DNA from: Escherichia coli
GTDB lineage: Bacteria; Pseudomonadota; Gammaproteobacteria; Enterobacterales; Enterobacteriaceae
Reading direction: 5' to 3'
NCBI GenBank assembly: GCA_021307345.1
Contig: CP089930.1
Span: 1,488,001 to 1,552,000, forward strand
DNA length: 64,000 bases
Both the position numbers and the translations under genes were made by a program. This document shows positions 57,109-64,000 of the stretch, piece by piece (positions within the stretch are counted from its first letter, which is position 1; each line of letters opens with the position of its first letter). Below the pieces are notes generated by a model. It had not been told where the DNA came from, ran no database searches, and worked only from the letters and a program-made list of their open reading frames with translations.

Positions 57109-58158
57109 ATGGAAACCCTTCAACCGGATAAAACAGGAATGCATATTCTGCTCAAGCTGGCCTCGCTGGTAGTGATTCTCGCCGGCATTCACGCAGCGGC
57201 AGATATCATTGTGCAACTGTTACTGGCGCTCTTTTTCGCCATTGTCCTCAATCCGCTGGTCACCTGGTTTATTCGTCGTGGAGTACAACGCCCCATTGCC
57301 ATTACCATTGTGGTGGTGGTGATGCTGATAGCACTTACTGCGCTGGTCGGCGTACTGGCGGCATCGTTTAACGAATTTATCTCTATGCTGCCGAAGTTTA
57401 ATAAGGAACTGACCCGTAAGCTGTTTAAATTACAAGAGATGTTACCGTTTCTTAATCTGCATATGTCGCCCGAACGAATGCTTCAGCGGATGGATTCGGA
57501 AAAAGTTGTCGCCTTCACCACTGCGCTGATGACCGGGCTTTCCGGCGCAATGGCGAGCGTGCTTCTGCTGGTGATGACCGTAGTTTTCATGCTGTTTGAA
57601 GTGCGCCACGTGCCTTACAAAATGCGTTTTGCGTTGAATAATCCACAGATTCACATCGCCGGACTACACCGCGCCTTAAAAGGTGTTTCGCACTATCTTG
57701 CATTGAAGACGCTGCTCAGTTTATGGACAGGCGTCATCGTCTGGCTGGGGTTGGCGCTAATGGGCGTACAGTTTGCGCTGATGTGGGCGGTACTGGCGTT
57801 TTTGCTCAACTACGTTCCCAATATTGGCGCGGTGATCTCCGCCGTACCGCCAATGATTCAGGTGTTGCTGTTTAATGGCGTTTACGAATGTATTCTGGTT
57901 GGCGCACTGTTTTTAGTTGTCCATATGGTCATCGGCAATATTTTAGAGCCACGGATGATGGGGCATCGACTGGGGATGTCCACCATGGTGGTGTTTCTGT
58001 CATTGTTGATCTGGGGATGGTTACTCGGTCCGGTGGGTATGCTGCTTTCGGTGCCATTAACCAGCGTCTGTAAAATCTGGATGGAAACCACCAAAGGCGG
58101 CAGCAAACTGGCGATTTTACTGGGACCGGGACGACCGAAAAGTCGGTTACCGGGATGA
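57109..58158 (+). CDS. yhhT: YhhT, AI-2E family transporter-like membrane protein
   Basis: Membrane protein of 349 residues with about eight helices and the AI-2E (PerM/TqsA) family hallmark near the C-terminus (NYVPNIGAVISAVPPM and NILEPRMMGHRLGMS). Substrate unknown. TqsA-type members are implicated in autoinducer-2 export and others act as sodium/proton antiporters. I chose METLQPDKTG, preceded by AAGGAAG. It is divergent from yhhS. Confidence 0.91.
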   Translation: METLQPDKTGMHILLKLASLVVILAGIHAAADIIVQLLLALFFAIVLNPLVTWFIRRGVQRPIAITIVVVVMLIALTALVGVLAASFNEFISMLPKFNKELTRKLFKLQEMLPFLNLHMSPERMLQRMDSEKVVAFTTALMTGLSGAMASVLLLVMTVVFMLFEVRHVPYKMRFALNNPQIHIAGLHRALKGVSHYLALKTLLSLWTGVIVWLGLALMGVQFALMWAVLAFLLNYVPNIGAVISAVPPMIQVLLFNGVYECILVGALFLVVHMVIGNILEPRMMGHRLGMSTMVVFLSLLIWGWLLGPVGMLLSVPLTSVCKIWMETTKGGSKLAILLGPGRPKSRLPG

Positions 58159-58212
58159 GGCGACAAGTGATACGATACGCACTTTCCTTTTCCATTAAAC
58201 GTTGGCTCTGAT

Positions 58213-58800
58213 ATGTATCGGATAGTTCTGGGGAAAGTTTCGACCTTAAGCGCAGTTCCACTGCCACCGGCTTTACGCGATCAAGCACCGCAAGGTCCAC
58301 GACGCGAACGCTGGCTGGCGGGACGTGCATTGCTTTCACACGTGCTTTCTCCGCTACCGGACATCATCTACGGTGAACAGGGCAAACCCGCATTCGCGCC
58401 GGAAACCCCGCTATGGTTCAACTTAAGTCATAGCGGTGACGATATCGCCCTGCTGTTGAGCGATGAAGGCGAAGTTGGCTGCGATATCGAAGTGATTCGC
58501 CCGCGCGCCAACTGGCACTGGCTGGCAAACACGGTGTTTAGCCTCGGGGAACATGCCGAAATGGACGCCGTGCATCCTGATCAGCAACTGGAAATGTTCT
58601 GGCGCATCTGGACACGCAAAGAAGCCATCGTTAAACAGCGTGGCGGCAGCGCCTGGCAAATCGTCAGCGTAGACAGCACCTATCAGTCCTCGCTGTCTGT
58701 CAGCCATTGTCAGCTTGAAAATTTAAGTCTGGCGATCTGCACCCCTACCCCCTTTACGCTCACCACCGACGCGGTGCAATGGGTCAATTCGCTTAACTGA
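58213..58800 (+). CDS. acpT: AcpT, 4'-phosphopantetheinyl transferase
   Basis: Transferase of 195 residues, of the Sfp/AcpT type, that moves phosphopantetheine from coenzyme A to carrier proteins. The two signature blocks are VGCDIEVIRPRA (Mg2+-binding Asp) and FWRIWTRKEAIVK (Glu and Lys). AcpT does not serve the main fatty-acid carrier well and probably modifies carrier proteins of specialised pathways. The gene follows yhhT closely on the same strand. Confidence 0.95.
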   Translation: MYRIVLGKVSTLSAVPLPPALRDQAPQGPRRERWLAGRALLSHVLSPLPDIIYGEQGKPAFAPETPLWFNLSHSGDDIALLLSDEGEVGCDIEVIRPRANWHWLANTVFSLGEHAEMDAVHPDQQLEMFWRIWTRKEAIVKQRGGSAWQIVSVDSTYQSSLSVSHCQLENLSLAICTPTPFTLTTDAVQWVNSLN

Positions 58801-58845
58801 TCCGCCCACCCGACTGCCCATCTATTGATCCAGAACAGGTTATCA

Positions 58846-58873
58846 GTATGACGAATACTTAAAATCGTCATAC
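58846..58873 (+). promoter_or_regulatory. NikR operator of the nik operon
   Basis: GTATGA (58846-58851) and TCATAC (58868-58873) with exactly 16 bases between are a perfect NikR operator. Nickel-bound NikR should repress nikABCDE here. The operator lies about 717 bases before the nikA ATG, with a tandem repeat array between. I could not identify the FNR site known for this operon. Confidence 0.95.
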
Positions 58874-58951
58874 TTGAAATCGATGACTCAACATGAGCGG
58901 GCGCAGTTTTCCCCGTTTTTAGGGAAGGTAGTGGGATTATCACCGTATTTT

Positions 58952-59486
58952 ACCCTCACCCCAACCCTCTCCCTGAAAGGGAGAGGGGGCACACCGTGCA
59001 ATGAGTGGCGATTGCAGTTGCAGTCACAAAAGCGCACGGACCATCCCCTCGCCCCTTTGGGTAGAGGAGGCACACCGTGCAATGATTGGCGATTGCAGTT
59101 GCAGCCACAAAAGCGTACGGCTCGTCCCCTCGCCCCTTCGGGTAGAGGGGGCACACCGTGCAATGAGTGGCGATTGCAGTTGCAGTCACAAAAGCGCACG
59201 CACCATCCCCTCGCCCCTCTGGGGAGAGGGGGCACACCGTGCAATGAGTGGCGATTGCAGTTGCAGTCACAAAAGCGCACGGATCGTCCCCTCGCCCTTC
59301 GGGTAGAGGAGGCACACCGTGCAATGATTGGCGATTGCAGTTGCAGCCACAAAAGCGCACGGACCATCCCCTCGCCCCTCTGGGGAGAGGGGGGCACACC
59401 GTGCAATGAGTGGCGATTGCAGTTGCAGTCACAAAAGCGCACGGACCATCCCCTCGCCCCTCTGGGGAGAGGGTTAGGGTGAGGGG
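58952..59486. repeat. Six-copy ~81-bp tandem repeat array before nikA
   Basis: The unit begins CACACCGTGCAATGAGTGGC. CCGTGC starts at 58994, 59075, 59156, 59237, 59317 and 59399, giving periods of 81, 81, 81, 80 and 82. Each unit has two inverted repeats: TGCAAT/ATTGCA around GAGTGGCG, and CCCCTCGCCCC paired with a GGGTAGAGGGG-type arm. Most units differ by a few bases (GAGTGG or GATTGG, CAGTCAC or CAGCCAC). The ends are hairpins of the ugp/zntA repeat type. The period is a multiple of three, so long frames stay open on both strands, but I do not think they are translated. Confidence 0.9.
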
Positions 59487-59589
59487 AACAGGCCGCACCC
59501 AGGCCGCATATGCAGAGTCACTACCAGATTTCAACATAGCGAATCGTCGCCATACTTATTTCGCCAACTATTTATCCATTGGGGCTACT

Positions 59590-61164
59590 ATGTTCTCCAC
59601 ACTCCGCCGCACTCTATTTACGCTGCTGGCTTGTGCGTCTTTTATCGTCCATGCCGCTGCGCCAGATGAAATCACCACCGCCTGGCCGGTGAATGTCGGG
59701 CCACTAAACCCGCACCTTTACACGCCTAACCAGATGTTCGCCCAGAGCATGGTTTATGAACCGCTGGTGAAATATCAGGCAGACGGTTCGGTGATCCCGT
59801 GGCTGGCAAAAAGCTGGACTCATTCAGAAGATGGTAAAACCTGGACCTTCACCCTGCGTGATGACGTGAAATTCTCCAACGGTGAACCGTTCGATGCAGA
59901 GGCGGCGGCAGAAAACTTCCGCGCAGTGCTCGATAACCGCCAACGTCACGCCTGGCTGGAGCTGGCAAACCAGATTGTTGATGTTAAAGCACTCAGTAAA
60001 ACGGAGCTGCAAATCACCCTGAAAAGCGCCTACTATCCTTTCCTGCAAGAACTGGCTCTGCCCCGCCCTTTCCGCTTTATCGCCCCCTCGCAGTTTAAAA
60101 ACCATGAAACCATGAACGGGATTAAAGCGCCAATTGGCACCGGGCCGTGGGTTTTGCAGGAATCGAAACTGAATCAGTACGATGTCTTCGTCCGTAATGA
60201 AAACTACTGGGGCGAAAAGCCGGCGATTAAAAAGATCACCTTTAACGTGATCCCGGATCCGACCACTCGCGCAGTAGCTTTCGAAACCGGTGATATCGAC
60301 CTGCTGTACGGTAACGAAGGGTTATTACCGCTCGATACCTTCGCCCGCTTTAGCCAGAACCCGGCTTACCATACCCAACTGTCACAGCCGATCGAAACCG
60401 TGATGCTGGCGCTCAATACCGCCAAAGCCCCCACCAACGAGCTGGCAGTACGTGAAGCTCTTAATTACGCGGTAAACAAAAAATCGCTGATTGATAACGC
60501 GTTGTATGGCACCCAGCAGGTCGCCGACACCCTGTTTGCCCCTTCTGTGCCCTACGCCAACCTCGGTCTGAAACCGCGCCAGTACGATCCGCAGAAAGCG
60601 AAAGAGTTGCTGGAAAAAGCCGGTTGGACGCTGCCTGCGGGCAAAGACATCCGCGAGAAAAATGGTCAGCCGCTGCGCATTGAACTGTCGTTCATCGGCA
60701 CCGATGCGTTAAGCAAATCGATGGCGGAAATCATTCAGGCTGATATGCGCCAGATTGGCGCAGATGTCTCGCTGATTGGCGAAGAAGAGAGCAGTATCTA
60801 TGCTCGTCAGCGCGACGGTCGTTTTGGCATGATTTTCCACCGCACCTGGGGCGCGCCATACGATCCACACGCCTTCCTGAGTTCAATGCGCGTACCGTCG
60901 CACGCTGACTTCCAGGCACAGCAAGGTTTAGCCGACAAGCCGCTGATTGATAAAGAGATCGGCGAAGTGCTGGCGACCCATGATGAAACACAACGTCAGG
61001 CGCTGTATCGCGACATTCTGACCCGTCTGCATGACGAGGCGGTTTACCTGCCTATCAGCTACATCTCAATGATGGTGGTATCGAAACCGGAACTGGGCAA
61101 CATCCCCTACGCGCCGATCGCCACCGAAATTCCGTTCGAACAGATTAAACCGGTGAAACCTTAA
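59590..61164 (+). CDS. nikA: NikA, periplasmic nickel-binding protein
   Basis: Solute-binding protein (SBP family 5) of 524 residues that captures nickel, as a metallophore-like complex, for the NikBCDE importer. It is also known as a sensor in nickel chemotaxis. The signal peptide [20 protein letters not shown] is followed by AAAPDEITT at the mature start. I chose this ATG because the longer frame runs back into the repeat array. It is translated as the first gene of nikABCDE, with a one-base overlap with nikB. Confidence 0.97.
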
Positions 61165-62104
61165 TGTTGCGTTACGTATTACGCCGCTTTCTGCTGCTGA
61201 TCCCGATGGTGCTCGCCGCCTCGGTGATCATTTTTCTGATGTTGCGCCTCGGCACCGGCGACCCGGCACTCGACTATTTGCGTTTATCTAACCTGCCGCC
61301 GACGCCGGAGATGCTGGCCTCTACCCGCACCATGCTGGGACTGGATCAGCCGCTGTACGTCCAGTACGGCACCTGGTTGTGGAAGGCGCTGCATCTTGAC
61401 TTTGGTATCTCATTCGCCAGCCAACGCCCGGTGCTCGACGATATGCTGAACTTCCTGCCCGCCACGCTGGAACTTGCAGGAGCGGCGCTGGTGTTAATTC
61501 TGCTCACTTCCGTGCCGCTCGGCATCTGGGCGGCGCGCCATCGCGACCGCCTGCCGGATTTCGCAGTGCGTTTTATCGCGTTTCTTGGCGTGTCGATGCC
61601 TAACTTCTGGCTGGCGTTTTTACTGGTGATGGCGTTTTCGGTGTATCTGCAATGGCTACCCGCGATGGGTTACGGCGGCTGGCAGCACATCATTCTGCCG
61701 GCGGTTTCCATTGCCTTTATGTCACTGGCGATTAACGCGCGACTGCTGCGCGCCAGTATGCTGGACGTCGCAGGTCAGCGTCACGTCACCTGGGCGCGGC
61801 TACGCGGCCTGAACGACAAACAGACCGAACGCCGACATATTCTGCGTAATGCCTCGCTGCCGATGATCACCGCCGTGGGGATGCACATCGGCGAACTGAT
61901 TGGCGGGACGATGATTATCGAAAACATCTTTGCCTGGCCGGGCGTCGGGCGCTATGCGGTGTCGGCGATTTTTAACCGTGACTATCCGGTGATTCAATGC
62001 TTTACGCTGATGATGGTGGTGGTTTTTGTGGTCTGTAATTTGATTGTTGATTTACTCAACGCCGCGCTGGACCCGCGTATTCGTCGTCATGAAGGAGCGC
62101 ACGC

Positions 62105-62108
<4 letters not shown>
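61164..62108 (+). CDS. nikB: NikB, permease of the nickel importer
   Basis: Inner-membrane permease of 314 residues with about six helices, of the DppB/OppB type. The start [20 protein letters not shown] is typical, and the EAA-like loop is [20 protein letters not shown]. With NikC it forms the membrane channel. Its ATG overlaps the nikA stop by one base (TAATG) and its 3' end overlaps nikC by four. Confidence 0.97.

Positions 62109-64000
<1,892 letters not shown>

Noticed and set aside
58874-59482. A 202-codon open frame across the repeat array on the plus strand, and similar long frames on the minus strand
   Set aside because: They arise because the ~81-bp unit is a multiple of three and lacks stops. 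The protein would be a low-complexity repeat, the frames are open on both strands, and no ribosome-binding site or family match supports translation.
58952-59486. CRISPR array
   Set aside because: Repeats are tandem and directly adjacent at about 81 bases, with no unique spacers and no cas genes.

Overview
This window is chromosomal DNA of Escherichia coli or a very close relative (Escherichia/Shigella). Gene content, order and almost every protein match the E. coli malT-to-nikE segment as I know it. Nearly all calls are to familiar genes. Identifications rest on recognition of protein sequences and synteny, not on a search.

Layout, left to right. (1) 1-10833: malT (maltose activator) with its CRP site; the RNA-repair cluster rtcBA, with a sigma-54 promoter, and its divergent activator rtcR; the glycerol genes glpR, glpG and glpE, with divergent glpD under GlpR operators. 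(2) 10834-21187: a REP/BIME cluster, the decayed yzgL locus, and the glycogen operon glgBXCAP on the minus strand. (3) 21423-29323: asd, yhgN, the gluconate genes gntR-gntKU with paired GntR operators, yhhW (pirin), yhhX, the Fur-controlled small RNA RyhB, and yhhY. (4) 29384-36892: ggt, yhhA and the phosphate-starvation operon ugpBAECQ with a clear Pho box. (5) 36994-44848: the branched-chain amino acid transporter livKHMGF and livJ, with panM. Between panM and livJ sits an AtaR/AtaT-type toxin-antitoxin pair that the K-12 arrangement lacks. (6) 45066-50846: rpoH, ftsYEX, rsmD, yhhL, yhhM. (7) 50988-58800: yhhN, zntA with its ZntR promoter, tusA, yhhQ, dcrB, yhhS, yhhT, acpT. (8) 58846-64000: a NikR operator, an array of six ~81-bp tandem repeats, then nikABCD and the start of nikE, which runs off the window.

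Most genes act as local modules of transporter, enzyme and regulator: glycerol use, glycogen turnover, gluconate uptake and phosphorylation, glycerophosphodiester scavenging, leucine/isoleucine/valine uptake, zinc efflux and nickel uptake. Many operon genes overlap by 1-8 bases (glgB/X, glgC/A, ugpA/E, ugpC/Q, livG/M/H, ftsE/X, nikA/B/C/D/E), which suggests translational coupling.

Differences from K-12 MG1655, as I remember that strain, are: an intact glpR; the ataRT insertion; direct yhhY-ggt adjacency without the K-12 accessory genes; and probably a longer FtsY acidic domain. I saw no prophage, insertion sequence, CRISPR array, rRNA or tRNA. I found no clearly undescribed system. The best candidates for a second look are the repeat array between the NikR operator and nikA, the ataRT insertion, and the yzgL remnant.
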